Shown: positions 50,977-64,000 of the stretch, piece after piece
Numbering within the stretch: the first letter of the stretch is position 1
Layout: every line of letters starts with the position of its first letter
Assembly: GCF_021654135.1 (NCBI RefSeq)
Contig: NZ_JAKGSD010000006.1
Location: 1-64,000, forward strand
Source of the DNA: Amycolatopsis tucumanensis
GTDB taxonomy: Bacteria; Actinomycetota; Actinomycetes; Mycobacteriales; Pseudonocardiaceae
Direction: 5' to 3'
Length of the DNA: 64,000 nt
Made by a program: the position numbers and the translations under genes
Notes under the pieces: model-generated
Databases searched by the model: none
What the model was told of the DNA's origin: nothing
What the model saw: the letters and a program-made list of their open reading frames with translations, nothing else

Positions 50977-51945
50977 ATGGGACTGCTCACGATCGGGGCG
51001 TTCGCCCGCGCGGCGGGACTGTCCCCGAAGGCCTTGCGGCTCTACGACGACCTGGGCCTCCTCCGGCCCGCGTCGGTCGACCCGGTGTCCGGCTACCGGC
51101 GGTACTCGCCCGACCAGCTGGAGCGGGCCCGCCTGATTGGTTTGCTGCGCCGGACCGGGATGCCGCTGGCGCGGATCTCCCTGGCGTTGTCCAGCTCCGA
51201 TCCGGCAGCCGAGGTCCTCGCCTACTGGCGTTCGGTCGAGGCCGACGTCGCGGCGCGCGGGCGGCTCGTCGCCTTCCTCGTCGAGCAACTGTCCGGAAAG
51301 GACACTGCGATGACGGGACTCATCCACGCCGCACGCGCCGACCGTGGTCTGGTGCGGGAATCGAACCAGGACGCCGCCTACGCCGGGCCGCACCTGCTGG
51401 CCGTCGCCGACGGGTTCGGCCAGGGCGGGCACCAGGCGAGCGTCGCCGCGATCGAGGCCGTGCGGCCGCTGGACTCGCTGACGAGCGGCGATCCGCTGGC
51501 TGCTCTGGGCGAAGCGTTCCGCGCGGCCGGCGCCGCGGTCCGGAACCTCGAGGACGCCGGCACCACGCTGACCGCGCTCCTGTGGTCGGGTTCGCGGCTC
51601 GGGGTCGTACACGTCGGCGATTCGCGCGCGTACCTGCTGCGCGCAGTCGAGCTCCACCAGCTGACGCAGGACCACGTGCAGGGCAGCGCGATCCCGGCGA
51701 CGCTGGTCAAGGCCTTGCACCGGCAGCCGGCCGAGCCGGATCTGCTGCTGAGCGACGGCCGGAACGGCGACCGGTACCTGCTGTGCTCCGACGGCCTCTA
51801 CAACGCGGTGCCGGCCGACGTGCTGCAGGCCGAGCTGAGGGCGGCCGCCACCCCGGGCGACGCCGTCGGCACGCTGGTCGACCTCGCGAACCGGCGTGGC
51901 GGCCCGGACAACATCGCCTGCGTGGTCGCCGACGTCGCGGCTTAG
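50977..51945 (+). CDS. MerR DNA-binding domain fused to PP2C phosphatase
   Basis: A 322-residue fusion. A MerR winged helix covers about 1-70 (LTIGAFARAAGLSPKALRLYDDLGLL, GYRRYSPDQLERARLIGLLR), then a helical linker (about 71-112), then a PP2C domain (about 116-322). The phosphatase retains RESNQD, VADGFGQGG, HVGDSRAYLL, CSDGLYNAV and GGPDN, so the metal-site Asp residues are present. It closely resembles PstP (21409-22734) but has a trimmed flap region and no membrane segment. GAGGAGGG precedes the ATG. It could be a DNA-binding regulator whose activity is tied to dephosphorylation. Confidence 0.92.
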   Translation: MGLLTIGAFARAAGLSPKALRLYDDLGLLRPASVDPVSGYRRYSPDQLERARLIGLLRRTGMPLARISLALSSSDPAAEVLAYWRSVEADVAARGRLVAFLVEQLSGKDTAMTGLIHAARADRGLVRESNQDAAYAGPHLLAVADGFGQGGHQASVAAIEAVRPLDSLTSGDPLAALGEAFRAAGAAVRNLEDAGTTLTALLWSGSRLGVVHVGDSRAYLLRAVELHQLTQDHVQGSAIPATLVKALHRQPAEPDLLLSDGRNGDRYLLCSDGLYNAVPADVLQAELRAAATPGDAVGTLVDLANRRGGPDNIACVVADVAA

Positions 51946-52814
51946 GCGCCGCGGACGGCCTGGACGTCGAAGCGGAGCTCGACCGTCGAACCGACCACGA
52001 CCAGGCCCTTCGCGAGCGTCTGCTGCCAGTTGATCGTGAAGTCCTCGCGGTGCAGCTCGGCCTTCGCGACCGCGCCGAGGCGTTCGCCGTTCCACGACCG
52101 CAGTCCGAGGTAGCTCGCGTCCAGGCGCACGCCGCGGCTCGCGCCGCGCAGGTTGAGCGTGCCGTCGATCTGCCAGCGGTCCCCGGCCACGCGCTGGGCC
52201 CGGTCGCTGAAGAAGTGGATCTTCGGGAAGCGTTCGACGTCGAGGAAGTCGGGCGAGCGCAGGTGCTCGTCCCGCTTCTCGGCGGCGGTGTCGATGCTGG
52301 CCGCGTCGATGACGACCTCGATCGACGAGTTCTCGATCCGCTCGCCGACAGTGACGCTGCCGTGGAAGCGCGTGAACCGGCCGTGGACGCGGGACAGGCC
52401 GATGTGCCGCGCGACGAAGCGGATCGACGTGTGGTCCGGGTCGATCACCCAGCGGCCCGGACCCGGCAGGCGGACGCTCGCGTCGGGGTGCAGCTCGACG
52501 TCGCCCAGGGAGGTGTGGTCGCCGCTGGCGACGTCGACGGTGTGGGTGGCCTCGCGGTAACCGCCCGCGGTGATCGTCACCTGGTAGGTGCCGGTGGCCG
52601 CGGTGACGACCACCAGTCCGTAGTCGTCGGACACGGCCCGGAACACCCGCGGACTGCGCTTGTGCCGGAGGACCATCTCGGCGCCGGCCAGCGGGTTGCC
52701 CGTCTCGTCCCGCAGCCGGGCGCTCACCAGGCCGGCGCCGGCCGCGAAGGTGACGGGCTCCCCCTGCCGGCCGTCACGTCGACGCAGGCGGCTGAACATC
52801 GGAGGCGCTCCCAT
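51942..52814 (-). CDS. YceI-family protein with N-terminal carboxypeptidase-regulatory-like domain
   Basis: A 290-residue protein. About residues 20-112 form a transthyretin-like CarboxypepD_reg domain (VSARLRDETGNPLAGAEMVLRH, GTYQVTITAGGYREA); about 118-288 form the YceI lipocalin-like barrel (GRWVIDPDHTSIRFVARHIG, SPDFLDVERFPKIHF), which binds polyprenoid or other lipids. No signal peptide is visible, unlike Gram-negative YceI. An ATG five codons in (MFSRLRRR) is an alternative start. It interlocks with the MerR-PP2C stop. Confidence 0.9.
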   Translation of the reverse strand: MGAPPMFSRLRRRDGRQGEPVTFAAGAGLVSARLRDETGNPLAGAEMVLRHKRSPRVFRAVSDDYGLVVVTAATGTYQVTITAGGYREATHTVDVASGDHTSLGDVELHPDASVRLPGPGRWVIDPDHTSIRFVARHIGLSRVHGRFTRFHGSVTVGERIENSSIEVVIDAASIDTAAEKRDEHLRSPDFLDVERFPKIHFFSDRAQRVAGDRWQIDGTLNLRGASRGVRLDASYLGLRSWNGERLGAVAKAELHREDFTINWQQTLAKGLVVVGSTVELRFDVQAVRGA

Positions 52815-52902
52815 CGGTCGGTGGTCCGCAGGCGACCATAACCAGCCGAACGGCGTTCCGTGACCCGGTCGTTACCAGAGTCACCGCTCCGGCATCGCTG
52901 AA

Positions 52903-54036
52903 TCACCCCATCCAGTCGAGGCAGATGACGCAGGCGTCGTCCTTGGGGTGCCCGGCGGCGGCATCGACAACGGCCCTGGTCATCACCTGCACCACGGCAC
53001 GCGGGTGCAGGCCGGCGGTCTCCCGCGCCAGCCTGCGCAGGTCCACCGACGCCGCCTCCCGCTCCAGCATCCCGTCGGTCAGCAGGAACAGCCGGTCACC
53101 CGGGCGCAGGTCGACGACCTGGACCTCGTGCGGCTTGTCCTGCAGGCCGGTGCCGAAGGGGGTGTCGCGGTGCAGCGGCAGCTCGCGGACGTGGCCGTCG
53201 CGCAGGAGCAGCGGGAGCGGGTGCCCGGCGTTGACGACTTCGGCACGGCCTTCGGCCAGTTCGAAGCGGAACAGCTGACCGGTCGCGTAGGGGATCTTCG
53301 CGTGCTCCCGCACAGCCCGGTCGGCCTCCGCCGCCTGGTCGGCGAGGGACCGGTTGGCGCGGCGGGCGCCGCGCAACGCGCCCATGAGCAGGGTCGCGGC
53401 CAGGCCGGACTGGACGTCGTGGCCGACCGCGTCGGTGATCGTCAGGTTCAACGTGCCGTGGTCGAGGGCGTAGTCGTAGGTGTCGCCGCCCACGTCGTCG
53501 GCGGGCACCAGCGCGCAGGCGAGCGTGAACTCCGGGGCCTCGCAGCACGGGGCAGGCGGCAGCAGCTGGTGCTGGATCTCGGCGGCCAGGCTCACCTGGG
53601 TGGTGCGCTCGCCCCACTCGTAGAGATCGGTGAAGCGCCGGTCGGTGACGATGAGGTAGGCGAGGGCGTGGGCCACCTCGCCCACCTGCTCCACCACGTC
53701 GGGGCGGGGGACGGTCGTTTCGAGCAGACCGATGGCGTCGCCGCGGTGCGTGACGGGCACGATGACGCGCCCCTGGTCGTGGAACGGCTCCTGGCTGTAG
53801 AGGACGCGCTCGTAGACGGTGCCGGCCAGGTCGACGCGGTCGGCGTCCGCGCCGTGCAGGGCTGTGCCGTGAAGCCGGACGAGCGCGCGGGCCACGAGGT
53901 CGACGAGCAGGAACGAGGTGTCCGAGGCGGCGAACCGCTCGGCCAGGTAAGCCGCGACCACGTCGACCGAGCGAACCGGAGAGGCCCGCTCAGCGGCGGC
54001 GAGCACCGCCGCAAGACCGGACGGGACATCGGACAT
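52903..54036 (-). CDS. GAF-SpoIIE protein phosphatase (RsbU-like)
   Basis: A 377-residue soluble protein with an N-terminal GAF-like sensor (about 20-155: VYERVLYSQEPFHDQGRVIVPVTH) and a SpoIIE-type PP2C domain (about 165-377). Catalytic motifs are AEIQHQLLPP, DDVGGDTYDY, TDAVGHDVQSGLAA, NAGHPLPLLL, FLLTDGMLE and KDDACVI. Such enzymes dephosphorylate anti-anti-sigma factors in stress pathways; no partner genes are adjacent. Confidence 0.93.
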   Translation of the reverse strand: MSDVPSGLAAVLAAAERASPVRSVDVVAAYLAERFAASDTSFLLVDLVARALVRLHGTALHGADADRVDLAGTVYERVLYSQEPFHDQGRVIVPVTHRGDAIGLLETTVPRPDVVEQVGEVAHALAYLIVTDRRFTDLYEWGERTTQVSLAAEIQHQLLPPAPCCEAPEFTLACALVPADDVGGDTYDYALDHGTLNLTITDAVGHDVQSGLAATLLMGALRGARRANRSLADQAAEADRAVREHAKIPYATGQLFRFELAEGRAEVVNAGHPLPLLLRDGHVRELPLHRDTPFGTGLQDKPHEVQVVDLRPGDRLFLLTDGMLEREAASVDLRRLARETAGLHPRAVVQVMTRAVVDAAAGHPKDDACVICLDWMG

Positions 54037-54185
54037 CGCCGGCTCCCTCCCTCGGTGGCGGTGGATACCCGCTCAGACCAGCCGGTTAACCCTCCAGCGG
54101 CGGGTCCTGTCGGATGCACGGTGGCTCGTTCGTAGAAGATGTGAAGCTCGGCACCAGGCCGGGCCACGTGGGAGGAGCTCCACCG

Positions 54186-55013
54186 ATGACGGGTGGTTCG
54201 ACACACGAGATCAGGCCGTTGCGGTTCGGCGTCGTCGCGCCGATCACCACTGACATGCCGGCTTGGCGTGATCAGTTGCGCGGGCTGGCCGACAGTGGTT
54301 TCTCGACGGTCCTGATGCCCGACGTGCCGCAGTGGCAGCCGGCACCGGGCCCGGCGCTCGCCGTGGCGGCAACGATCACCGGCCTGCGCGTGGGCACCTG
54401 GGTGTACGCGTCTCCGGTCCGGCCCGCGTGGATCACGGCGTGGGAGGCGCACTCGCTGTCCGTGCTCACCGAGGGGCGGTTCGAAATGGGCATCGGCACC
54501 GGCCGGCCCGGGATCGCCGACCAACTCCGTGAGCTGGGTCTGCCGCTCCCTCCGGAGGGCCAGCGGTGGAGCCAAGTGCGTGACGTCGTCGCCGCCCTGC
54601 GGGAGCTCGACGGTCCGGACCGGCACACGCCGGTGGCCATGGCCGTGCGCGGTCCGAAGGCACAAGCGCTGGCGGCTGAACTCGCCGACACGGTGACCTT
54701 CGTGATGCCACAGATCGAGACCCGGGCGGCGACGGTGCAACGGGTAGAAAGCTTCGACAACCGTCGCGGTGCGGAACTGGCGTTGCACGTACCCGTGGTC
54801 GGCGACTCGGTCGCCGCGTTCATGGCCGGACCCGACACCGACCCCGCCGCCGTCCGGGCCGCGGACTCGCTCGCGTTCCTGCCCAGCGATCCCGCCGCCG
54901 CGGCCGAGGAAATCCAGCGGCGACGCGAGGAGATCGGCTTCTCCTACTTCGTGTTCGGCGCTGACGCCGCCGGTGCCCTCGCGCCGGTGGTCGCCGAGCT
55001 GGCGGGACGGTAG
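54186..55013 (+). CDS. LLM-class (luciferase-like) F420/FMN oxidoreductase
   Basis: A 275-residue TIM-barrel flavin/F420-dependent enzyme of the luciferase-like superfamily. Typical segments are FGVVAPITTDMPAW, LAVAATITGLRVGTWVY, LTEGRFEMGIGTGRPG and DTVTFVMPQ. Substrate unknown. ATG 54186 follows GGGAGGAGCT. Divergent from the SpoIIE gene across 149 bp. Confidence 0.9.
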   Translation: MTGGSTHEIRPLRFGVVAPITTDMPAWRDQLRGLADSGFSTVLMPDVPQWQPAPGPALAVAATITGLRVGTWVYASPVRPAWITAWEAHSLSVLTEGRFEMGIGTGRPGIADQLRELGLPLPPEGQRWSQVRDVVAALRELDGPDRHTPVAMAVRGPKAQALAAELADTVTFVMPQIETRAATVQRVESFDNRRGAELALHVPVVGDSVAAFMAGPDTDPAAVRAADSLAFLPSDPAAAAEEIQRRREEIGFSYFVFGADAAGALAPVVAELAGR

Positions 55014-55022
55014 GCAGCCAAC

Positions 55023-55067
55023 AAAAACTCAGCCCCCGTTTCCCTTGGTTGGGAGACGGGGGCTGAG
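55023..55067 (-). terminator. Terminator of tRNA-Ile (possibly bidirectional)
   Basis: On the minus strand CTCAGCCCCCGT-CTCCC / GGGAA-ACGGGGGCTGAG forms a long stem with a six-base loop, followed by TTTTTGTT. It also lies 10 bp after the convergent LLM gene's stop. Confidence 0.93.
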
Positions 55068-55073
55068 CTGCTG

Positions 55074-55147
55074 TGGGCCCAGGAGGACTTGAACCTCCGA
55101 CCTCTTCGTTATCAGCGAAGCGCTCTAACCGCCTGAGCTATGGGCCC
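55074..55147 (-). tRNA. tRNA-Ile(GAT)
   Basis: A 74-nt tRNA with acceptor GGGCCCA/TGGGCCC, D-arm AGCTCAGGCGGTTAGAGC, anticodon stem CTTCG/CGAAG around loop CTGATAA (anticodon GAT) and T-arm GGAGGTTCAAGTCCTCC. CCA is not encoded. It follows the gyrase-DUF3566 genes as in other actinobacteria. Confidence 0.97.
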
Positions 55148-55177
55148 TCGAACGGAGAGAAGACTACAACATGCCTT

Positions 55178-55894
55178 CTACTCGCGTTCCGACAGGGTCA
55201 CCTCTAGGCCTCCGGCCAGGTCGGCGGACACGTTGTAGATGAACGCGCTCACCGTGGCCAGCGCCGAGAGCAGCACGATGTTGATCGCGCCGAGGATGGC
55301 CGCGATGCCGAACACCCGGCCGGCGCTGATGAGCGGTTCGTTGGTCACGCCGGCACCCTCGCCGGACACCAGGGACGAGTAGGTGCCGTTCAGCTTGTCC
55401 CACACGCCCATGCCGTCGAGCACCGTGTACAGCACGCCGACGGCCACCAGCCACACGAAGAACAGCGCGACACCGAGAACCAGCGACAGCTTCAGCACCG
55501 ACCACGGGTCGAACCGCTTGATCTGCAGGCTCGCCCGGCGCGGGCCGCGGCCGGGGCGGCGCAGTGCGCTGGGCGTCGAACGTCCCTTGGTGCCGGCACT
55601 GGCGACGCTCACCGTTTCCTGCCCCCTCAACCCTGACAACGCGTCGTCGCGCGCCGCGGGGTTGCCGAACAGACCCTGCGCCGCCGAACCGGTGACGACC
55701 GGCTGGTCGTCACCGTTCGAGTACAACACAGTTTTCTCGGCCTGGCCTTCCGACGACCACCCGTCCCGGTAACCGCCTGCCTTGGGGTCGGTCGTCGTGC
55801 CCTGACCGGCGTCGCGGCTCAGCCGCTGCCAGGGCGGCGTGCCCGCGTCACCGGTCTGCGCACCGTGCTGTTCGGGGTTCTCCGGTGTCGTCAC
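55178..55894 (-). CDS. DUF3566 membrane protein
   Basis: A 238-residue protein with a long polar N-terminal half (about 1-120, Gly/Ser/Asp-rich, with SALRRPGRGPRRASL) and a C-terminal DUF3566 domain with two membrane helices (about 132-155 and 195-220; KRFDPWSVLKLSLVLGVALFF). It corresponds to Rv0007; function unknown, with a reported tie to the gyrase operon through position only. Its GTG directly follows the gyrA stop codon, so it is translationally coupled. Confidence 0.92.
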   Translation of the reverse strand: MTTPENPEQHGAQTGDAGTPPWQRLSRDAGQGTTTDPKAGGYRDGWSSEGQAEKTVLYSNGDDQPVVTGSAAQGLFGNPAARDDALSGLRGQETVSVASAGTKGRSTPSALRRPGRGPRRASLQIKRFDPWSVLKLSLVLGVALFFVWLVAVGVLYTVLDGMGVWDKLNGTYSSLVSGEGAGVTNEPLISAGRVFGIAAILGAINIVLLSALATVSAFIYNVSADLAGGLEVTLSERE

Positions 55895-58414
<2,520 letters not shown>

Positions 58415-58457
58415 GGGGTCCTTCTACTGACGAATGGGAAAAGGAGGCGGGGGCGCG

Positions 58458-60440
<1,983 letters not shown>

Positions 60441-60603
60441 TCAGTCTTGCCCAAGGGACTCCCCCACTGCCCTCCAGTCTACTTGGCCAGCTCCGCTGAC
60501 ATGCCGCAAGGACACCCCTGATTTCGTCACAGAGGCCCGAACGCGAGCGTCGCCGGGTCCGGCGCTATCCGGCGGGGGTCGAGCCGCGATACGACGCGCT
60601 CAG

Positions 60604-61338
60604 TCACCCATAGGTGTCGCGTGGCCCGCGACCGGGCACGTGCCGCGGGCCCTTCCGCCAGCTCGGGGCGGTCGGGCCGTGGATGCGCATGCGCTTGACC
60701 ACGCCGTGTCCCACCCCAGCGGCGATCTTGGCGATGAGCTGGCTCTGCAGCAGGCGCAGCTGCGTGGCCCACGCTGTCGAGTCGGCGCGGACGGTGAGCT
60801 CGCCGTCCTTCAGCGTCACCGGCTGGGCGTGCTCGGCGACGTCCTCGCCGACCAGGCGGGCCCACTCGCCGAAGACCCGGCTGCTGGTCACGCGCTCCTG
60901 CCAGCCGCGTTCGGCGACCAGCCGCCCGACGAGGCGGCCGAACGGCTGCGGGTCGCGGGCGTCCGGGCCGGCTCCCGACCAGCGGCGCCGGCGCGGGCTC
61001 TGGCCGCCGAGCTCGAACTTCCGCCTGCCCGGCTCGGTGCCCCTGGCGTCGGCCTTGGCGCGAGCGGCGGCCAGTGCGGAGCGGACGAGATCACGTCCGG
61101 TAGTGTTCCCGTTCGGCCCAGCCGGGACGTCACCGTCCGTGTCTGATCCACTCTTCTGGGGAGTCTGCGCCGCTTGTGGCGCGGTTGAAGATCGCTCGTT
61201 TGGCCGCTTGGTCACGCGGGGCGATAACGCGTTCACCGTGTTATCCACACTATCCACAGAGTTGTCCCCAGATCGGTGGGTAACTCCTGTGTCGCCGGTC
61301 ACTCGCCGTGGCTCATCAGGCCGTTGGTCATCAGGCAC
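60604..61338 (-). CDS. dciA: DciA (DUF721) helicase-loading protein
   Basis: A 244-residue protein with a disordered, charged N-terminal half and a C-terminal DUF721/KH-like domain (about 135-215: [45 protein letters not shown]). DciA loads or activates the replicative helicase in bacteria without DnaC/DnaI. The start is uncertain: GTG 61338 overlaps the recF stop, but later GTGs (61302, about 61218) are possible. Its 5' region holds three DnaA-box-like sequences. Confidence 0.88.
   Translation of the reverse strand: MPDDQRPDEPRRVTGDTGVTHRSGDNSVDSVDNTVNALSPRVTKRPNERSSTAPQAAQTPQKSGSDTDGDVPAGPNGNTTGRDLVRSALAAARAKADARGTEPGRRKFELGGQSPRRRRWSGAGPDARDPQPFGRLVGRLVAERGWQERVTSSRVFGEWARLVGEDVAEHAQPVTLKDGELTVRADSTAWATQLRLLQSQLIAKIAAGVGHGVVKRMRIHGPTAPSWRKGPRHVPGRGPRDTYG
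61241..61270. promoter_or_regulatory. Cluster of three DnaA-box-like sequences in the 5' part of dciA
   Basis: TTATCCACA (61241-61249, perfect), CTATCCACA (61250-61258, one mismatch) and TTGTCCCCA (61262-61270, one mismatch to TTGTCCACA) lie side by side in the same orientation. They fall within the first third of dciA or, if translation starts later, in its leader. Confidence 0.65.
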
Positions 61339-62488
61339 TGCGCACCTCCCCGTCGGCGACGGTGAACCGGACCCCGGCCAGTTCCCCTGGCACGTCCTCG
61401 TCCACCGCCGCGGTGACCAGCACCTGTTCGGCACCCGCGGCCACCTCGGCCAGCCGTGACCGGCGCCGCCGGTCGAGCTCGGCGAAGACGTCGTCGAGCA
61501 GGAGCACCGGCTCACCCGCTTCCCGCCGCAGCAGCTCGTAGGACGCCAGCCGCAGCGCGAGGGCGAACGACCAGGATTCCCCATGGCTCGCGTAGCCCTT
61601 CGCGGGGGCCTCGCCGAGGACGATTTCCAGCTCGTCGCGGTGCGGCCCGACCAGGCTGATCCCCCGTTCCAGCTCCTGCTGCCGGACCTGCGCCATCGCC
61701 TCCACCAGGATACCGGTGAGGACCTCCGGTTCGGCGCGTTTCCCGTCCGGCACCCCGTACCCCTCGGGTAGTGCCGGGCCGAGGCTGGACCGGTACGAGA
61801 TCTTCGCCGGCCGCGAGTCGGGCGCCACCCCGGCGTAGGCCGCGGTGGTGTGCGGCCCGAGGTCGGCGACCAGGTCGAGCCGCGCGGCGAGCAGCTGGGC
61901 GCCGACCACCGAGAGGTGGTTGTCCCACACCTCCAGGGTCGACAGCGCGTACGGGTCGTCGCGCGCCACGCCCTTCTTCTTGCCCGCCGTCTTCAACAAC
62001 GCGTTGCGCTGCTTGAGGATCCGCTCGTAGTCGGCGCGCACCCCCGCGTACCGGGGCGCGCGCTGCACCAGCAGCTCGTCCATGAACCGGCGGCGCTCAC
62101 CCGGGTCGCCGCGCACCAGCGCCAGGTCCTCCGGGGAGAACAACACGGTGCGCAGGATCCCGAGGATGTCCCGCGGCTTCCCGACCGCGCCCCGGTTGAC
62201 CCGGGCGCGGTTCGCCCGGCCGGGGTTGATCTCCAGCTCGACGGTCAGCTCGCGGTCCTCGTTGACCACGGCCGCCCGCACGAGTGCCCGCTCACAACCG
62301 TGCCGCACCAGCGGGGCGTCCGTCGCGACCCGGTGCGACCCGAGGGTCGCCAGGTAGCCGATCGCCTCCAGCAGGTTGGTCTTCCCGCGGCCGTTCTGGC
62401 CGACGAGGACCGTCGGTCCGGGGGTGAGCGGCAGGTCAGCGTGCTCCCAGGAGCGGAAGTCGGTGACCTGCAGGTGCCGTATGTGCAC
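61331..62488 (-). CDS. recF: RecF recombination/repair ATPase
   Basis: A 385-residue SMC-like ATPase that binds DNA gaps and helps load RecA. Walker A is GQNGRGKTN near residue 32; the signature lies in [10 protein letters not shown] with the SFALALRL segment before it; Walker B is [13 protein letters not shown]. Family N-terminus [18 protein letters not shown] supports the GTG start. Conserved place between dnaN/gnd and dciA. Confidence 0.96.
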   Translation of the reverse strand: MHIRHLQVTDFRSWEHADLPLTPGPTVLVGQNGRGKTNLLEAIGYLATLGSHRVATDAPLVRHGCERALVRAAVVNEDRELTVELEINPGRANRARVNRGAVGKPRDILGILRTVLFSPEDLALVRGDPGERRRFMDELLVQRAPRYAGVRADYERILKQRNALLKTAGKKKGVARDDPYALSTLEVWDNHLSVVGAQLLAARLDLVADLGPHTTAAYAGVAPDSRPAKISYRSSLGPALPEGYGVPDGKRAEPEVLTGILVEAMAQVRQQELERGISLVGPHRDELEIVLGEAPAKGYASHGESWSFALALRLASYELLRREAGEPVLLLDDVFAELDRRRRSRLAEVAAGAEQVLVTAAVDEDVPGELAGVRFTVADGEVRSA

Positions 62489-62498
62489 GGCTGGGTGC

Positions 62499-63389
62499 CT
62501 ACTCGCCGGCCTTCTTCACGGCGTGGCCGCCGAACTGGTTGCGCAGCGCCGCGACGGCGCGCATGGCGGACGAGTCCTTCCGCCGCGAGGCGAACCGCGC
62601 GAACAGCGCGGCCGAGATCACCGGCGCCGGCACCGCGTGGTTGATGGCCTCCTCCAGCGTCCACCGGCCCTCGCCGGAGTCCTCGACGTAGCCCTCGAGG
62701 TCGTCCAGCTCCGGGTCCTCGTCCAGCGCGCGCACCAGCAGGTCGAGCAGCCAGGACCGGACGACGGTGCCGCGCTGCCAGCCCTTGATCACGGCCGGCA
62801 CGTCCTCGACGACCTTCGCGGCCTCGAGCAGCTCGAAGCCTTCGGCGTAGGCCTGCATCAGGCCGTACTCGATGCCGTTGTGGATCATCTTCGCGTAGTG
62901 GCCCGCGCCGACCGAGCCGGCGTGCGAGAAGCCCTCCTCGCGCGGGCCGTCCGGGCGCAGCGCGTCGAAGATCGGCATGGCGCGCTCGACGAGCTCCTTG
63001 TCGCCGCCGACCATCAGGCCGTAGCCGTTCTCCTTGCCCCACACGCCACCGGACACACCGCAGTCGAGGTAGCCGATGCCCTTGGCGGACAGCACCTCGG
63101 CGTTGTGCTTGTCGTCGGTGAACCGGGAGTTGCCGCCGTCGATCACCAGATCGCCCTCGGCGAGCAGCTCACCCAGCTCGGCCACCGTCTCGCGGGTCGG
63201 CCCGCCCGCGGGGACCATCACCCAGACGATCCGCGGGGCGTCCAGTTTGGACACCATGTCGGCGAGCGAGGTCGAGTCCGAGACCGCCTGGTTGCGGTCG
63301 AAGCCGACCACCTCGTGCCCGGCGGCGCGCAGCCGCTCGCGCATGTTGAAGCCCATCCGGCCGAGGCCGACCAGTCCCAGCTGAACCAT
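62499..63389 (-). CDS. gnd: 6-phosphogluconate dehydrogenase (decarboxylating, short form)
   Basis: A 296-residue enzyme of the pentose-phosphate pathway that converts 6-phosphogluconate to ribulose 5-phosphate. The Rossmann motif is [27 protein letters not shown] and [22 protein letters not shown] form the substrate site; the catalytic Lys lies in [16 protein letters not shown]. It is the short, GntZ/YqeC-like form rather than the 470-residue type. The NAD-versus-NADP preference is not certain from sequence. GGGGAG precedes the ATG. Confidence 0.95.
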   Translation of the reverse strand: MVQLGLVGLGRMGFNMRERLRAAGHEVVGFDRNQAVSDSTSLADMVSKLDAPRIVWVMVPAGGPTRETVAELGELLAEGDLVIDGGNSRFTDDKHNAEVLSAKGIGYLDCGVSGGVWGKENGYGLMVGGDKELVERAMPIFDALRPDGPREEGFSHAGSVGAGHYAKMIHNGIEYGLMQAYAEGFELLEAAKVVEDVPAVIKGWQRGTVVRSWLLDLLVRALDEDPELDDLEGYVEDSGEGRWTLEEAINHAVPAPVISAALFARFASRRKDSSAMRAVAALRNQFGGHAVKKAGE

Positions 63390-63420
63390 GGAACTCCCCT
63401 TCGTGCTTTCTCCGTCGCGG

Positions 63421-64000
63421 TCAGCCGGGTAGGCGGACCGGCATCAGTAGATAGAGGTAACCAGGAACGACCTGGCCCTGCTCATCGGCCGGCTTGATCA
63501 AAGCCGGACGGTTCGGGGTGGTGAAGGTCAGCTCGGCGCGGTCGTGGTGCAGCGCGCCCAGGCCGTCGACGAGGTAGCCCGGGTTGAACGCGATCGTCAC
63601 CGGCTCGCCTTCGTACTCCACCGGCAGCTCCTCTTCGGCGCTGCCCTCGTCGTCGCCGCCGGCCGACAGGCGCAGCGAGTTGTCGCCGAACTCCAGCCGG
63701 ACCTGGGTACCCCGCTCCGCCACCAGCGACACACGTTTGATCGCCTCCGAGAGCGGGGACACCTCGATCACCGCGCGGGAGGAGTGCTGGTTCGGGAGGA
63801 GCTGCCGGTATGGCGGGAACTCGGCGTCGAGCAGCCGGGTGGTCGTGTAGCGGCCGTTGCCGGACAGGCCGAGCAGGCCCTCGCCGCTGGCGAGCCCGAC
63901 GGACACCTTGTTGCCCGCGGTGCCGAGCGACTTGGCCGCCTCGGCGAGGGTGCGCGCCGGGACGAGCACCGCGGCGTCGGCCAGACCCTCGGCGGGCTCC
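63421..64000 (-). CDS. dnaN: DNA polymerase III beta sliding clamp (partial, N-terminus beyond window)
   Basis: The C-terminal 192 residues of the clamp; the start lies past the right edge. Family segments visible are [47 protein letters not shown] and the hydrophobic partner-binding C-terminus ending [10 protein letters not shown]. The clamp tethers polymerase III to DNA. The orientation places dnaA and oriC immediately to the right. Confidence 0.97.
   Translation of the reverse strand, partial: EPAEGLADAAVLVPARTLAEAAKSLGTAGNKVSVGLASGEGLLGLSGNGRYTTTRLLDAEFPPYRQLLPNQHSSRAVIEVSPLSEAIKRVSLVAERGTQVRLEFGDNSLRLSAGGDDEGSAEEELPVEYEGEPVTIAFNPGYLVDGLGALHHDRAELTFTTPNRPALIKPADEQGQVVPGYLYLLMPVRLPG

Overview
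The window is very GC-rich DNA with GTG/TTG starts and tightly overlapping genes. It carries the conserved gene order around an actinobacterial replication origin: dnaN (partial), gnd, recF, dciA, gyrB, gyrA and a DUF3566 gene at the right, and the fhaA-fhaB-pstP-rodA-pbpA-pknA-pknB morphogenesis operon with pabA/trpG, a class E sortase, crgA, a PH-like gene and ppiA further left. This order matches Mycobacterium (Rv0001-Rv0020), but the accessory content (FadR-type operon, F420 enzymes, many short intergenic regions) points to Pseudonocardiales, probably Amycolatopsis or a close relative. The genus is an inference. oriC itself (dnaA-dnaN) lies just beyond the right edge.

Layout. Positions 1-368 hold no gene but two structured repeats: three tandem hairpins and a 151-bp compound inverted repeat. 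From 369 to 11.3 kb lies a minus-strand operon: family-5 solute-binding lipoprotein, two permeases, two ATPases, aldehyde dehydrogenase, SDR, amidase. It is divergent from a FadR-type GntR gene, with a FadR-like operator between them, and looks like an uptake-and-catabolism unit for an unknown amide/alcohol substrate. From 11.3 to 19.1 kb are single metabolic and regulatory genes (methyltransferase, ArsR-SRPBCC pair, patatin, glycosyltransferase, F420/PPOX enzyme, Cys/Met PLP enzyme, FKBP, LysR and threonine dehydratase).

From 19.4 kb come tRNA-Leu(CAG), then the Ser/Thr-phosphorylation and cell-wall operon (19.6-28.9 kb), ended by a strong terminator. Next are a GT-C membrane glycosyltransferase, a two-component system, an ABC exporter-like pair, pabA, a ferredoxin-NADP reductase, sortase, crgA, PH-like protein, rhomboid and ppiA. 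The 39.7-55.0 kb block is more variable: a Lys-rich membrane protein, secreted carboxypeptidase, DauR-like regulator, an uncharacterised three-gene membrane operon, a paralogue of the first gene, tRNA-Ala(TGC), a DLW-39 protein, an FAD oxidase, CsbD, a MerR-PP2C fusion, a YceI fusion, a SpoIIE phosphatase and an LLM oxidoreductase. tRNA-Ile(GAT) precedes the gyrase block.

The most unusual items are the MerR-PP2C fusion with a PstP-like but trimmed phosphatase domain and its own MerR-type promoter next to a parS-like palindrome; DnaA-box clusters inside dciA and upstream of the PH-like gene; the compound palindrome at 201-351; the uncharacterised membrane operon at 44.3-46.7 kb; and nine convergent gene pairs whose stop codons interlock. 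No CRISPR array, transposase or prophage gene was seen.
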